Source of the DNA: Pseudovibrio sp. Alg231-02
GTDB taxonomy: Bacteria > Pseudomonadota > Alphaproteobacteria > Rhizobiales > Stappiaceae
Direction of reading: 5' to 3'
NCBI RefSeq assembly: GCF_900143565.1
Contig: NZ_FREX01000009.1
Coordinates: 1-64,000 of the forward strand
DNA length: 64,000 bases
Shown: one piece after another, positions 46,724 through 55,436 of the stretch
Layout: each line of letters opens with the position of its first letter
Numbering within the stretch: position 1 is the stretch's first letter
The notes under the pieces: generated by a model
Told to the model about the DNA's origin: nothing
What the model saw: only the letters and a program-made list of their open reading frames with translations
Database searches by the model: none
Made by a program: the position numbers and the translations under genes

Positions 46724-46924
46724 CGTGCCTGAAATGACTGTGATTTGCGTAGTCGCAACCTCAATGGAGCGGCTCATTCAATTTTAACCTAAGCTCACAG
46801 GTGCTGCATAAGCATATGTTCACCACCAGTTCTAAAAGCCGTACTACCTTCATCATACTACCGCATATTGTTCGATACTAAGTAGTTTCCTTAGCAGTAG
46901 AGCCTTCAAAACTGGAATGAGACC

Positions 46925-48112
46925 ATGCCGCTGACCGACTTGACCCCAGAAGAGCATCGATGGACAGAGGATATGTTTAAACTCCTGCGTATCAATGCAG
47001 GCGGTGCAGAAGGTGCTGAGACAGGCGAAGCATCAGCTGAAGCTGCCTTACCTGCGGACTTTTCTCAGCTAGAGCATTCTATTTCTGAACTAAATGCTAA
47101 AAGTGACATTCTGAGAAATTATAAGGCACTGAATTCATCTTTCAAAAAATGCGATAAAGCGACTCAATCCGCTCTCAAGGCGGCTCTGGCTGCGATCCAT
47201 GACAAGAATGAGAATGCTGTTATCTCTTCCGTCTCTCTCTTGCAAAAGTGCGTTTCGGAACACTCAGAACTGATCAATGATGCAGAAAGAACGCTTTCTG
47301 AACTATCAGATGAAGTTGGCGGTCTACGAGAAGAATACAATGAGCATGCAAACCGTAATGCCGAGTTTGTGAAGCGTGCTTATTTCAGTAAGGCCAATGC
47401 CAAAAAGCTTAGCAAGTTCACATCAGCTTGTGAGGATGTAAACAAGGAGCTCTCCCACGCAGAAGCATGCGTTCAGGCCCGCAACATTGATGATGTCAAC
47501 AAGGCGTTGAAGTCAGGCAACAAAGCCCTTCAAAAGCTCCGTAAAGAGATGGACTGGCTGGATTTAGCGGAAGCAAGCAAGCCTGAAAGCAAACGTATGG
47601 GTGATGAAAAGCTTCAGGGTAGCATCACTGCTGACTATGACAAAAAGAAAGAAAGCTGGCGCCCGCAGGTTTGCTACAACGCGGCAATGAAAGTTGGTGT
47701 CATAGAGGGCAACCTGCCAGAGTTTTTGCGATCGAGCCTGATGGGGGAGAACAAGGTAAATGGCTACCCGGAAGGATATCCTGAGTTGATGGGCGTATCT
47801 CCCGAAACAGTCGAAAAAGAGTTCGACCACACCAAAGTTGAAGAGTCCGGCGTTCTCAATTTTGTTGATGATAAAACGGGCCACATCTCTCATACCGCCT
47901 ATCTTCAAAAGACAGACAAAGGGTCCGTCGAGCTTTATCACACCAACTGTCAAACACTGGATATGGCCCTGCTGCGTAAAGATCAGGACATTCCAAAATC
48001 TGGACTGGTTACTCATTACGAGCTCAGCGATCCCGACACCCAGAACAGGTTTCAGGAATGGTTGAACAATGGATACAGCTTCAAACACACCCCAGCTTCC
48101 GACCTGAAATAA
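46925..48112 (+). CDS. Unrecognised protein with coiled-coil front and possible cysteine-hydrolase back, 395 aa
   Basis: I do not recognise the family. Residues 45-215 look helical and coiled-coil (for example RTLSELSDEVGGLREEYNE and LKSGNKALQKLRKEMDWLD). The last 150 residues are a mixed alpha/beta domain that has, in order, a Cys at a helix start (VCYNAAMKVGVI, Cys250), a His just before a beta strand (GHISHTAYLQK, His320/323), and LYHTNCQTLD (Asn341/Asp346). That order is the one used by papain-like hydrolases. There is no signal peptide, so if exported it would use a type III, IV or VI route. GGAATGAG precedes the ATG; a terminator closes it. It is a lone gene between core genes. Confidence 0.7.
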   Translation: MPLTDLTPEEHRWTEDMFKLLRINAGGAEGAETGEASAEAALPADFSQLEHSISELNAKSDILRNYKALNSSFKKCDKATQSALKAALAAIHDKNENAVISSVSLLQKCVSEHSELINDAERTLSELSDEVGGLREEYNEHANRNAEFVKRAYFSKANAKKLSKFTSACEDVNKELSHAEACVQARNIDDVNKALKSGNKALQKLRKEMDWLDLAEASKPESKRMGDEKLQGSITADYDKKKESWRPQVCYNAAMKVGVIEGNLPEFLRSSLMGENKVNGYPEGYPELMGVSPETVEKEFDHTKVEESGVLNFVDDKTGHISHTAYLQKTDKGSVELYHTNCQTLDMALLRKDQDIPKSGLVTHYELSDPDTQNRFQEWLNNGYSFKHTPASDLK

Positions 48113-48113
48113 A

Positions 48114-48143
48114 AAAGCGCCGCATGTTTGCGACGCTTTGAAG
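48114..48143. terminator. Bidirectional terminator between orphan gene and uppP
   Basis: AAAGCGCCGC (48114-48123) pairs with GCGACGCTTT (48130-48139), with one weak pair. The minus strand ends in TTTTTTATTT, so it mainly terminates uppP. Confidence 0.8.
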
Positions 48144-48160
48144 ATGAATTGTAGATGCGG

Positions 48161-48970
48161 TTAGCTCTGAGTGAGGATGAGACCTAATAGTCCAAGCCCG
48201 CCTACAATGATGCGCCACCAGCCGAACAACGCGAAGCCGTGTTTGGAGACATAATCAAGCAAGCTGCGTACAACAAAGAAACCGGCAATAAAGGAAGAGA
48301 CCAGCCCGATGATAATCAGGGTCCAGTCATCCTGCCCCAACGCGTCCTTGTTCTTCAGGAAATCAAAAACAAACGCACCAACCATGGTTGGCATTGCGAG
48401 GAAGAATGAAAACTCCGCCGCAGACCGTTTGTCCGTGCCCATCAGCAAGGATGCGACAATCGTAGCGCCACTACGAGACACGCCCGGGATCATCGCCATG
48501 CACTGTGCAAAGCCAATCTTGATGTAAAGCGAAAGCGGATAGTCTTCCACGTTGGTATAGCGTGCTTGCAAAGGCATTTTATCAACCAGCAGCATAATGA
48601 TACCACCGAAAATCAGCGTCACGCAGACCAGAGCGGGGGTTTCAAACAAAACCGCCTTGATAAAATCGTAGGCCAGTGCGCCAATCGCTGCAGCAGGTAG
48701 AAACGCAAGCAGAACACCTATTGTGAAATGCCGGGCTTTTGCACTTGTTGGCAGTGCAACTGCAATTCTTGTGAGCCGTGTGAAGTAGACACTCAGGATT
48801 GCTGCAATAGCTCCAAGCTGGATCATCACCTCAAAGGCGCGACCTTCACTTTTAAACCCGATAAAATGCCCGATCAGCAACAGATGCCCTGTGGAGGAAA
48901 CTGGGATGAACTCAGTCAGGCCTTCAATGATGCCGAGCAGCAATGCGCCGACGATACTTTCAGTTGTCAT
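48161..48970 (-). CDS. uppP: Undecaprenyl-diphosphatase, 269 aa
   Basis: The BacA-type membrane phosphatase that recycles undecaprenyl pyrophosphate for peptidoglycan and other surface polymers. Motif 1 is [19 protein letters not shown] (about residues 15-33) and motif 2 [17 protein letters not shown] (about 160). Eight hydrophobic helices are expected. Length is normal. It is monocistronic and also gives low-level bacitracin resistance. Confidence 0.95.
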   Translation of the reverse strand: MTTESIVGALLLGIIEGLTEFIPVSSTGHLLLIGHFIGFKSEGRAFEVMIQLGAIAAILSVYFTRLTRIAVALPTSAKARHFTIGVLLAFLPAAAIGALAYDFIKAVLFETPALVCVTLIFGGIIMLLVDKMPLQARYTNVEDYPLSLYIKIGFAQCMAMIPGVSRSGATIVASLLMGTDKRSAAEFSFFLAMPTMVGAFVFDFLKNKDALGQDDWTLIIIGLVSSFIAGFFVVRSLLDYVSKHGFALFGWWRIIVGGLGLLGLILTQS

Positions 48971-49119
48971 TAAACGATGGTCTCCACGAATTTTCCCCAG
49001 ATGTCATTGGTGAGGTTGTCCCCGTGTTTTCGTATGGTTTACCGTCTCAAGACTCTTTTGAGACAAATTACGTTTCTATAGCAACCTTTTGGTTACAGGT
49101 TTGCTCATAAATCAGAACA

Positions 49120-49812
49120 ATGCTCAAGCTCTATCATCATCCTTTCTCTCCTGAATCGCGCTTCGCACGCTTAGCGCTCGGAGAATATGGAACTCCGTTT
49201 GAATGTCAGACGGAGTACCCTTGGGCACGTCGTCACGACTTCCTCATGATGAACCCAGCAGGAACGCTTCCCGTTCTGAAGGAAAATGATGGCCCTGCTG
49301 TGTGCGGGCCCATGGTTATCATGGAATACTTGGACGAAACTCGCGGCTATGCGATTCCTAACAGCCGCTTGTTGCCAGATCATCCTGAAGCACGTGCAGA
49401 AACGCGTCGTCTCGTCTCTTGGTTTTTGCAAAAATTCCTCGGTGAGGTTATTGGCTACATCGTGCAAGAACGCATTTACAAACAGGAGATGCCGGATAGC
49501 CAGGGTGGCGGACAGCCAGACTCAAGCATCTTACGGATTGCACGGGTCAATATGCTGAACCATTTGCGCTATATCGGATACCTTGCCGCGACACGTAAGT
49601 GGTTGGCTGGTGATCGGCTCACATTCGCTGATCTGGCCGCAGCAAGTCTTCTCTCCTGTGCAGACTATCTTGGTGAAGTTCCATGGTCCGAGGACGAAAA
49701 CGTGAAGAGCTGGTACGCGCGGATGAAATCTCGTCCGAGCTTCCGCCCAATTCTGGCGGACAAAATGCTCGGCATGCCAGCGGCAAAGACCTACGCGGAT
49801 CTGGACTTCTAA
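49120..49812 (+). CDS. fzlA: FzlA-like glutathione-S-transferase-fold protein, 230 aa
   Basis: A GST-fold protein: thioredoxin-like N-terminal domain (MLKLYHHPFSPESRFARLAL) and helical C-terminal domain (WLAGDRLTFADLAAASLLS). The C-terminal tail AKTYADLDF is the conserved end of Caulobacter FzlA, which binds FtsZ and links it to division-site wall synthesis. Next to queG, as in relatives. The cell-division role is from Caulobacter; here it is inferred. The queG reading frame may begin inside this gene. Confidence 0.85.
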   Translation: MLKLYHHPFSPESRFARLALGEYGTPFECQTEYPWARRHDFLMMNPAGTLPVLKENDGPAVCGPMVIMEYLDETRGYAIPNSRLLPDHPEARAETRRLVSWFLQKFLGEVIGYIVQERIYKQEMPDSQGGGQPDSSILRIARVNMLNHLRYIGYLAATRKWLAGDRLTFADLAAASLLSCADYLGEVPWSEDENVKSWYARMKSRPSFRPILADKMLGMPAAKTYADLDF

Positions 49813-50969
49813 AACCTCATTCAGACACACAGCTAACGGAAAAGCAGGCTGCTCGCGTTAAAGCAGACCTGATCAAGCGTGCACGTGCAGTTGGGTTCGA
49901 TGACGTCCGTATCACCACGGCTGATGCGATCCCGCTCGCGCCAGAGCGCCTGCATCACTTCATCGAGCAAGGTTATCACGCCACAATGGAATGGATGCCG
50001 GAAACAGAAGTCCGGCGTTCAAGCCCGTTGGAACTGTGGCCGGAAGCCCGCTCTGTTGTCATGCTGGCGATGAATTATGGGCCAGACATCGACCCGATGG
50101 AAATGCGCGACAAGCCAGATAAAGCGCACATTTCAGTCTATGCCCGCAACCGCGATTATCACGACCTTGTCAAAGGCAAAATGAAAGAGCTGGCCAGCCT
50201 GTTGGTTTCCAAAGGAGGTGGGGATGTAAAGGTGTTTGTGGACACAGCTCCGGTAATGGAAAAACCTCTGGCTCATTCCGCTGGGCTCGGCTGGCAAGGC
50301 AAACACTCCAATCTGGTGTCCAGAGAGCTTGGATCTTGGTTCTTCCTTGGGGCGATCTTCTCAACCTTGGATCTGCCGCTGGATGAGCCTGAAGTCGACC
50401 ATTGTGGCAACTGCAAACGCTGCCTCACAGTTTGCCCGACTGAGGCCTTTCCAGCGCCGTATCAAGTGGATGCCAACCGGTGCATTTCTTATCTGACCAT
50501 CGAGCACCATGGTCCGATCCCACTGGAATTTCGCAAGCCAATAGGCAACCGCATCTATGGCTGTGATGACTGCCTCTCTGTTTGCCCGTGGAATAAGTTT
50601 GCTCAGTCTGCCAGCGAAGCCAAATTGCAAGCCCGCGAAGACCTGATGGAACCAGCTCTTGCCGAGTTGCTGCAAATGGACGATCCAACCTTTCGCAAGT
50701 TCTTTTCTGGTTCTCCGGTGAAGCGCATTGGCCGCAACCGCTTCATCCGCAACTGCCTCATCGCAGCAGGCAACAGCGCAGAAGAAAAGCTCATCCCTCA
50801 CGTGCTAAGCCACCTGCAAGGCGAGGACGAAACCGTCCGCGTCTCCGCAGTCTGGGCCCTAGCCCAACTTGTCTCCACCACCGATTTCGAGAAGCACAAG
50901 TCAGTATTGTTGGTGGATGAGCAAAGTGATGTGGTCAAAGCTGAATGGGAACAAGGCACCTCTTCTTGA
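49683..50969 (+). CDS. queG: Epoxyqueuosine reductase QueG, about 385-428 aa
   Basis: Reduces epoxyqueuosine to queuosine in tRNA using cobalamin and iron-sulphur clusters. Two 4Fe-4S motifs are seen: CGNCKRCLTVCPTEAF and CDDCLSVCPWN. YARNRDYHDLVKGKM and PVMEKPLAHSAGLGWQGKH are family signatures. The start is a problem: the frame has no ATG, GTG or TTG between the ATG at 49683 (deep inside fzlA) and a CTG near 49869, which would cut into the conserved part. The gene may thus begin at 49683 with a 130-nt overlap, or use an unusual start. The C-terminal part has HEAT-like repeats. Confidence 0.9.
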   Translation: MVRGRKREELVRADEISSELPPNSGGQNARHASGKDLRGSGLLKPHSDTQLTEKQAARVKADLIKRARAVGFDDVRITTADAIPLAPERLHHFIEQGYHATMEWMPETEVRRSSPLELWPEARSVVMLAMNYGPDIDPMEMRDKPDKAHISVYARNRDYHDLVKGKMKELASLLVSKGGGDVKVFVDTAPVMEKPLAHSAGLGWQGKHSNLVSRELGSWFFLGAIFSTLDLPLDEPEVDHCGNCKRCLTVCPTEAFPAPYQVDANRCISYLTIEHHGPIPLEFRKPIGNRIYGCDDCLSVCPWNKFAQSASEAKLQAREDLMEPALAELLQMDDPTFRKFFSGSPVKRIGRNRFIRNCLIAAGNSAEEKLIPHVLSHLQGEDETVRVSAVWALAQLVSTTDFEKHKSVLLVDEQSDVVKAEWEQGTSS

Positions 50970-50979
50970 GGCGCCTTGT
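50951..50979. terminator. Stem-loop between queG and the SDR gene
   Basis: ACAAGGCACCTC (50951-50962) pairs with GAGGCGCCTTGT (50968-50979) with one mismatch. It overlaps the queG stop. There is no T-run; probably a weak bidirectional end. Confidence 0.5.
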
Positions 50980-50982
50980 CAA

Positions 50983-51897
50983 TCAGGCAGTGTTGCCTGC
51001 CTTCACATACTGAAACTCAGTAAGATTCTCAGAGAGTGCCCAGAGTTTTTCCTGAAGCTCTGCATCCACCGCTGGGCCAGAAAGCTTCACAGGACTCGGG
51101 TTGCCCCATAGCCCGAAGCGTGGTCCCAGAAAGGCGCATTCCGCAATATCTGGAGCCGTTGCCGCGGCTAATTGTGGGCGACATCCAAACTCAACCGGCC
51201 GTGCCATAAACCGAGACAGCCACCCTCCCATCCCGATGGACTGTTGACGTTCTGTTGCTGTCAGTCCAGGGTGCGCGGATACTGATTTGGCTGAAGAGCC
51301 TGCCGCTTCAAAACGCCGTTGCAATGCAAACATGAAGAGCAGATTTGCAAGCTTACTATTGCCGTAGAATCCCAAGCGAGAATAAGGTCGCTTTTCTGAA
51401 TGCAGATCTTCAAGATCTAGTTTTGCAGCTCTGTAACCGCCGCTGGAAACGGTTACGACGCGAGCATTAGGCGTCGCAACAAGTGTTTCAAACAGTAATC
51501 CGGTCAGTAAAAAGTGACCCAGATGGTTGGTTGCCATATGCATTTCCCAACCTTCTTTGGTGTGCATTCGTTGCTCTAGGTTTACGACACCTGCGTTGTT
51601 CAGCAGAATATCCAGCTGCTGATGCTTTGTAGTGAAAGCCTTTGCAAACCGGTGAATGCTCTTCCGGTCTGTCAGGTCAAGAGGGAGCACTTCCAGAGAA
51701 CCTGAACTGACCTTCTGGCGGACACGTGTGATCGCAGTCTCACCCTTTTCGATAGACCTACAAGCAATCACTACATGTGCACCGCTCTCAGCTAATTCCA
51801 AAGCAGATTGAAAACCGAGACCCACATTAGCGCCCGTAACCACAGCCGTTTTGCCTGTAAGGTCTTGACTGTTTTTATTATTTGGCTGTTGTTGCAA
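50983..51897 (-). CDS. SDR-family oxidoreductase (retinol dehydrogenase-like), 304 aa
   Basis: A classical SDR with TGANVGLGFQSALELAESG (NAD(P) binding), NNAGVVNLEQ, VVTVSSGGYR (catalytic Ser) and YGNSKLANLLF (YxxxK). It is closest to the retinol dehydrogenase/WWOX-like group of bacterial SDRs; substrate unknown. The chosen start is TTG 51897, because AGGAGAG lies at proper spacing; the longer frames to 51933 or 51966 have no site. It is divergent from a TetR gene with an operator between them, so it is probably its target. Confidence 0.85.
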   Translation of the reverse strand: MQQQPNNKNSQDLTGKTAVVTGANVGLGFQSALELAESGAHVVIACRSIEKGETAITRVRQKVSSGSLEVLPLDLTDRKSIHRFAKAFTTKHQQLDILLNNAGVVNLEQRMHTKEGWEMHMATNHLGHFLLTGLLFETLVATPNARVVTVSSGGYRAAKLDLEDLHSEKRPYSRLGFYGNSKLANLLFMFALQRRFEAAGSSAKSVSAHPGLTATERQQSIGMGGWLSRFMARPVEFGCRPQLAAATAPDIAECAFLGPRFGLWGNPSPVKLSGPAVDAELQEKLWALSENLTEFQYVKAGNTA

Positions 51898-51970
51898 AGT
51901 ATCTCTCCTGAGATTGTCAAAATAACAGAACATCGGTAGTTTATTTGGAGAGTTTGTGAGAGTCAATAAC

Positions 51971-51983
51971 CGACCATTGGTCG
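51971..51983. promoter_or_regulatory. TetR-type operator
   Basis: CGACCA T TGGTCG is an inverted repeat around one base, in the gap between the SDR and TetR genes. Sites with ACC-N-GGT arms are common for TetR regulators. Binding by the neighbour is inferred. Confidence 0.6.
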
Positions 51984-52015
51984 TTTATGTGATGTGCCGA
52001 AGAGTGATTGAGAAT

Positions 52016-52705
52016 ATGAGCGAAAAATCAAAGGCTTATAAGCGTGCGCGGACAGCGGAACATTTTGCTGAACGAGAGAAGATGATCCTCACATCAACGC
52101 GCACCCTGATGGATAGAGAAGGTATTGAAAACACGAGCCTTTCCGCTGTTGCGCGGGAGGTTGGCCTCGCAAAATCCAGTCTCTATCGATACTATGAAAG
52201 CCGGGAGCAAATTCTTGTCGCGCTGCTTCAGGAAGAGGCAGATCTCATGATTGCCGACTTCGAAAAGTCCCTGAGTGAGCCTAAAAGCCAACGAGATCTC
52301 AAAGGTATTGCAAAGCTTTGGGCCAAGGTGTGCTTTGCGCATCCGCGCTTGTGTTTGTTGGTCAGCCAGCTTTCGCCAATTCTGGAGCACAATCTCTCAA
52401 CAGAGCGCATTGTAGAAGCGAAGCTGCAGTTCCTGCATCGCCACCGACAGATGGCAGAGATACTGACCGCTGCCCTTCCACACATGAGTGAGGCAGGAGC
52501 TCTTGCAGCAGTCCAGTACGTTTTCACAATTGTTGCAGGGCTTTGGCCGATGAAAGCAGACCGCAAAAATTCGCTGGCAGCGCTGGAGCATCCTGAACTG
52601 GCTCATTTGAAGATGAACTTTGAGGATACGCTGGCCAGCGCTATCGAGCTGTGCCTGCTCGGTATTCTGGCGAAAGAGCAGAACTGGGAGCCGGTGTTGG
52701 AATAA
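52016..52705 (+). CDS. TetR/AcrR-family regulator, 229 aa
   Basis: N-terminal HTH (residues 20-70) has MILTSTRTLMDREGIENTSL, then VAREVGLAKSSLYRYYESRE, the TetR recognition helix. The C-terminal region is a helical ligand-binding domain. Start ATG 52016 (MSEKSKAYK) is preferred over the ATG at 51992; both are downstream of the palindrome. It is divergent from an SDR gene; control of that gene and of itself is inferred from the operator. Confidence 0.9.
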   Translation: MSEKSKAYKRARTAEHFAEREKMILTSTRTLMDREGIENTSLSAVAREVGLAKSSLYRYYESREQILVALLQEEADLMIADFEKSLSEPKSQRDLKGIAKLWAKVCFAHPRLCLLVSQLSPILEHNLSTERIVEAKLQFLHRHRQMAEILTAALPHMSEAGALAAVQYVFTIVAGLWPMKADRKNSLAALEHPELAHLKMNFEDTLASAIELCLLGILAKEQNWEPVLE

Positions 52706-52711
52706 CAGCGG

Positions 52712-53215
52712 CTACTGCCGCTGCCTCAACCGTTTCTTTATCTGACGCTTTTCCCAATCGCCACCAAAGGGATTGATGACCTCGAACACACTCAAACCAT
52801 GAGCAACAAGGCCGATGCCAAACCCAAAAGCAACCCACAAGAACCAGAGGTAACCCGGTGATGTAAGAAGGTTCAGCACCGCCAGAGCTGTAATCACAAC
52901 GGCGTACTGGATCAGGTTCATGTAAAAGCTTCGTATGTCCCGCACATACTCCATAGCTTCCTGCTCCCTGCCGGAAAGCTCGGGTAAAATTCCATTAGAT
53001 GCTGAGGGCATGTCCTGTTCCTTCCTGAGATCACTAAAATCCGTGTCCAGAGCAGAAGCAATGCATTTCAGGGTTTCGGGGCTCGCATTCGCGCCGCGCT
53101 CAATACGCTGCAGTGTCCGCGTGCTGATACCTGCCATGTGTGCGAGCTGTTCCTGAGAAAGCCCTTTTTCAATGCGTAATTTTCTGACAATCACGGAAAA
53201 ATTCCTGTTCTTCAA
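52712..53215 (-). CDS. XRE-family regulator with 2TM domain, 167 aa
   Basis: An N-terminal helix-turn-helix of the XRE/Cro type (LRIEKGLSQEQLAHMAGISTRTLQRIERG) is joined to a two-helix membrane domain (QYAVVITALAVLNLLTSPGYLW and LWVAFGFGIGLVAHGLSVF), the 2TM domain, then a basic C-terminal tail. Such proteins may be membrane-tethered regulators or self-sensing ones. It converges with the TetR gene and has no partner; target unknown. Confidence 0.88.
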   Translation of the reverse strand: MKNRNFSVIVRKLRIEKGLSQEQLAHMAGISTRTLQRIERGANASPETLKCIASALDTDFSDLRKEQDMPSASNGILPELSGREQEAMEYVRDIRSFYMNLIQYAVVITALAVLNLLTSPGYLWFLWVAFGFGIGLVAHGLSVFEVINPFGGDWEKRQIKKRLRQRQ

Positions 53216-53326
53216 CTAGGAGCAATCTGGAAGCTTCTTAAATAAAACACCACGACAAACAGCCGACATGACCACGACACGAGCAGGACATTTAAATCTA
53301 ACACCCTGTAAAATAACAAAATATAT

Positions 53327-54382
53327 TCAGAGCATCGTCCGAAGCACTTTCACCAGTGTGGTACATTCTTCAGAGGTTCCGATAGAAATACGCAGCCAGT
53401 CGTTGATCTGCTCTTTCTTGAAGTATCGAACCAGAATACCGTGATCTCTCAAATCGGCATGTAACCGCTCCGCCGGAACATGCGCGTGAGAGGCGAAAAT
53501 GAAGTTTGTTGAAGATGGCAGCACCGTAAAGTCGAGCGCCTGAAGGTTCTCGGTGAGCTTCTCTCTATCTGCAACAATCTGGTCGCGCGTCTTTTCAAAC
53601 CACTCCGTGTCCTCCCAGGCAGCAAGCGCGCCTGCAAGTGAAAGCCTGTCGAGGGGATAGGAGTTGAAGCTGTCCTTGACCCTGTGCAATCCCTCAATCA
53701 AATGCGGTTGCCCCACGCCAAACCCAACACGCATTCCTGCAAGGCTGCGAGACTTTGAGAAAGTCTGCACCACCAGCAGGTTGTCATAATCTGGCACAAG
53801 CTGAACCGCGCTTTGCCCTCCAAAATCGATGTAAGCCTCATCAACAAGAACCACCACATCCGGGTTTGCCTTGAGGATTGCCTCGATATCCTCCAATGGC
53901 ATGGCAAGACCGGTTGGCGCATTCGGATTTGCGATGACCACACCACCACAAGTCCCGGCAAAGTCGCTGGGGTTGATACGGAAGTCATCGCCGAGAGGCA
54001 TCAGCTGATGTTCAATCGAGTAAAGCTTACAATAGGTTGGATAGAACGCGTAGGTGATCTCCGGAAAGAGAATTGGCGCTTTCCCGCTGAAGAAGGCATG
54101 AAACGCATGCGCCAACACCTCGTCACTGCCATTACCTGCAAAGATATGGTCAGAAGTCAGCTGAAGAGAGGAGGCAATACTCGCTCTCAGGTCAGAAGCA
54201 GACGGGTCAGGATACAACCGTAACGCATCGCCTGTGGCCGCAGCAATTGCTTCCAAAGCACGCGGAGAGGGCCCCCATGGGTTCTCATTGGTATTCAGTT
54301 TGATAAAGGTCTGTTGCTTTGGTTGTTCACCCGGGATGTAGGGCTCCAGTTTTTGGACAATCGGGCTCCAGAACCTGCTCAT
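53327..54382 (-). CDS. hisC: Histidinol-phosphate aminotransferase, 351 aa
   Basis: A class I/II PLP aminotransferase. IKLNTNENPWGPSPRAL is the family opening, ANPNAPTG and VDEAYIDFGGQSA lie in the core, and TFSKSRSLAGMRVGF holds the PLP lysine. HisC works in histidine synthesis; homologues also act on phenylalanine or arogenate. There is no other his gene here, so which substrate is used cannot be decided. Confidence 0.88.
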   Translation of the reverse strand: MSRFWSPIVQKLEPYIPGEQPKQQTFIKLNTNENPWGPSPRALEAIAAATGDALRLYPDPSASDLRASIASSLQLTSDHIFAGNGSDEVLAHAFHAFFSGKAPILFPEITYAFYPTYCKLYSIEHQLMPLGDDFRINPSDFAGTCGGVVIANPNAPTGLAMPLEDIEAILKANPDVVVLVDEAYIDFGGQSAVQLVPDYDNLLVVQTFSKSRSLAGMRVGFGVGQPHLIEGLHRVKDSFNSYPLDRLSLAGALAAWEDTEWFEKTRDQIVADREKLTENLQALDFTVLPSSTNFIFASHAHVPAERLHADLRDHGILVRYFKKEQINDWLRISIGTSEECTTLVKVLRTML

Positions 54383-54439
54383 ATCTCAATCCAATCTCAG
54401 CAAACCGCAATCAATCGCGCATCTTTAAACTTGTGGATC

Positions 54440-54892
54440 CTAAGAGCGCTTGGACAATGCATCATTCAAAACGCACTGCATGCGATAATAGGTTTCCACC
54501 TCTTCCTCGGAAAATACCTTCGCGAACTCTTCTATCCGTTTCATCTCGGCCTTGCGAACTTTTTTAATCAGCGCTTTGCCTGATGGTGTCAAACAATAAA
54601 ATACGGAACGCTTGTGCCGCGGATTGCTCACTTGTGCCACTTGCTCCTTGTCTAGCAATTCTTTGAGGACCTTGGCCACAAATTGGCGCTTCAGCTGCAG
54701 AAAATCAGTGAGTTGCGGTGCTGTTGCCTGCTCCAAAGCAAGCGTAGCTTCCAGCACAGCACGCTGACCGACAGTAAGATCGGTTCCTTCAAGATCCGCC
54801 TCAACCCGATTGCTGATGGTACGGAGCAACGGTCGGGTCATCTGAATGCCAGCATAAAGCATTTCTGGTTTAGATTCTGGTTTTTTAAGCAT
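54440..54892 (-). CDS. MarR-family regulator, 150 aa
   Basis: A winged-helix regulator: DLTVGQRAVLEATLALEQATAPQLTDFLQLKRQFVAKVLKELLDKE is the DNA-binding part (HTH), followed by the wing NPRHKRSVFYCLTPSGKALI. Start ATG 54892 (MLKKPESKPE). A perfect palindrome at 54920-54938, about 28 bp upstream, is its likely operator, so it is probably autoregulated. No obvious target gene is in the same divergent unit except the DUF1992 gene. Confidence 0.9.
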   Translation of the reverse strand: MLKKPESKPEMLYAGIQMTRPLLRTISNRVEADLEGTDLTVGQRAVLEATLALEQATAPQLTDFLQLKRQFVAKVLKELLDKEQVAQVSNPRHKRSVFYCLTPSGKALIKKVRKAEMKRIEEFAKVFSEEEVETYYRMQCVLNDALSKRS

Positions 54893-54919
54893 TTGATTTA
54901 CTTGTTTCAATTAGTTTTA

Positions 54920-54938
54920 TTGTCAATAAAATTGACAA
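54920..54938. promoter_or_regulatory. MarR-type operator
   Basis: TTGTCAAT AAA ATTGACAA, an 8-bp perfect inverted repeat with a 3-bp centre, in the gap between the MarR gene and the divergent DUF1992 gene. It is the typical form of a MarR site. Confidence 0.7.
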
Positions 54939-55007
54939 ATATCGTGTTCTGACTTACGTCTACCCTACAGATTTTCAGGTGATCTCAAAGGAAAATGAGT
55001 ACAGATC

Positions 55008-55325
55008 ATGGGTTTTAAAAATCTTGCAGAGCGGCAAATCCTAAAAGCACAAGCAGAAGGGCAGCTGAATAATCTTGAGGGAGAGGGTAAGCCGCTGCCA
55101 GCACGGGCACCTGGTTCTCTTGATACGGCTGCAGGCATGAGGATCATGGCTGATGCCGGAGCTGTACCGCGCGAGATTGAATTGAAAAAAGAGATAGATG
55201 CTCAGCGGCTTGTTGTTCAAAAAGCTGAAGGCACGCCAGACTGGAAATCCGAAATGGCAAAACTGGCAGACTTGCAACTCCGTCATGCGATCGAACAGGA
55301 AGCCCGAAAAAAGTTCTTCACATGA
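55008..55325 (+). CDS. DUF1992 (DnaJC28-like) protein, 105 aa
   Basis: A small helical protein of the DUF1992 family, related to the conserved domain of eukaryotic DNAJC28. AERQILKAQAEGQLNNLEGEGKPLP is the family opening, and IELKKEIDAQR and RHAIEQEARKKFF close it. Function unknown. It is divergent from the MarR gene and may be controlled by the same operator. Confidence 0.85.
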   Translation: MGFKNLAERQILKAQAEGQLNNLEGEGKPLPARAPGSLDTAAGMRIMADAGAVPREIELKKEIDAQRLVVQKAEGTPDWKSEMAKLADLQLRHAIEQEARKKFFT

Positions 55326-55436
55326 GTTGCCGAGCGCACTTCAAGTGTATGCGCTAAGCAAAACCTCATGGTTGCCGATATTCTACGTACTAGGAAAATC
55401 CACACTGGCGAGATGGTACAACATCTCCATGCCGTA

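Noticed and set aside
51933-51966. Upstream ATG starts for the SDR gene
   Set aside because: They lack Shine-Dalgarno sequences and reach to within a few bases of the TetR operator, while TTG 51897 has a clear one.
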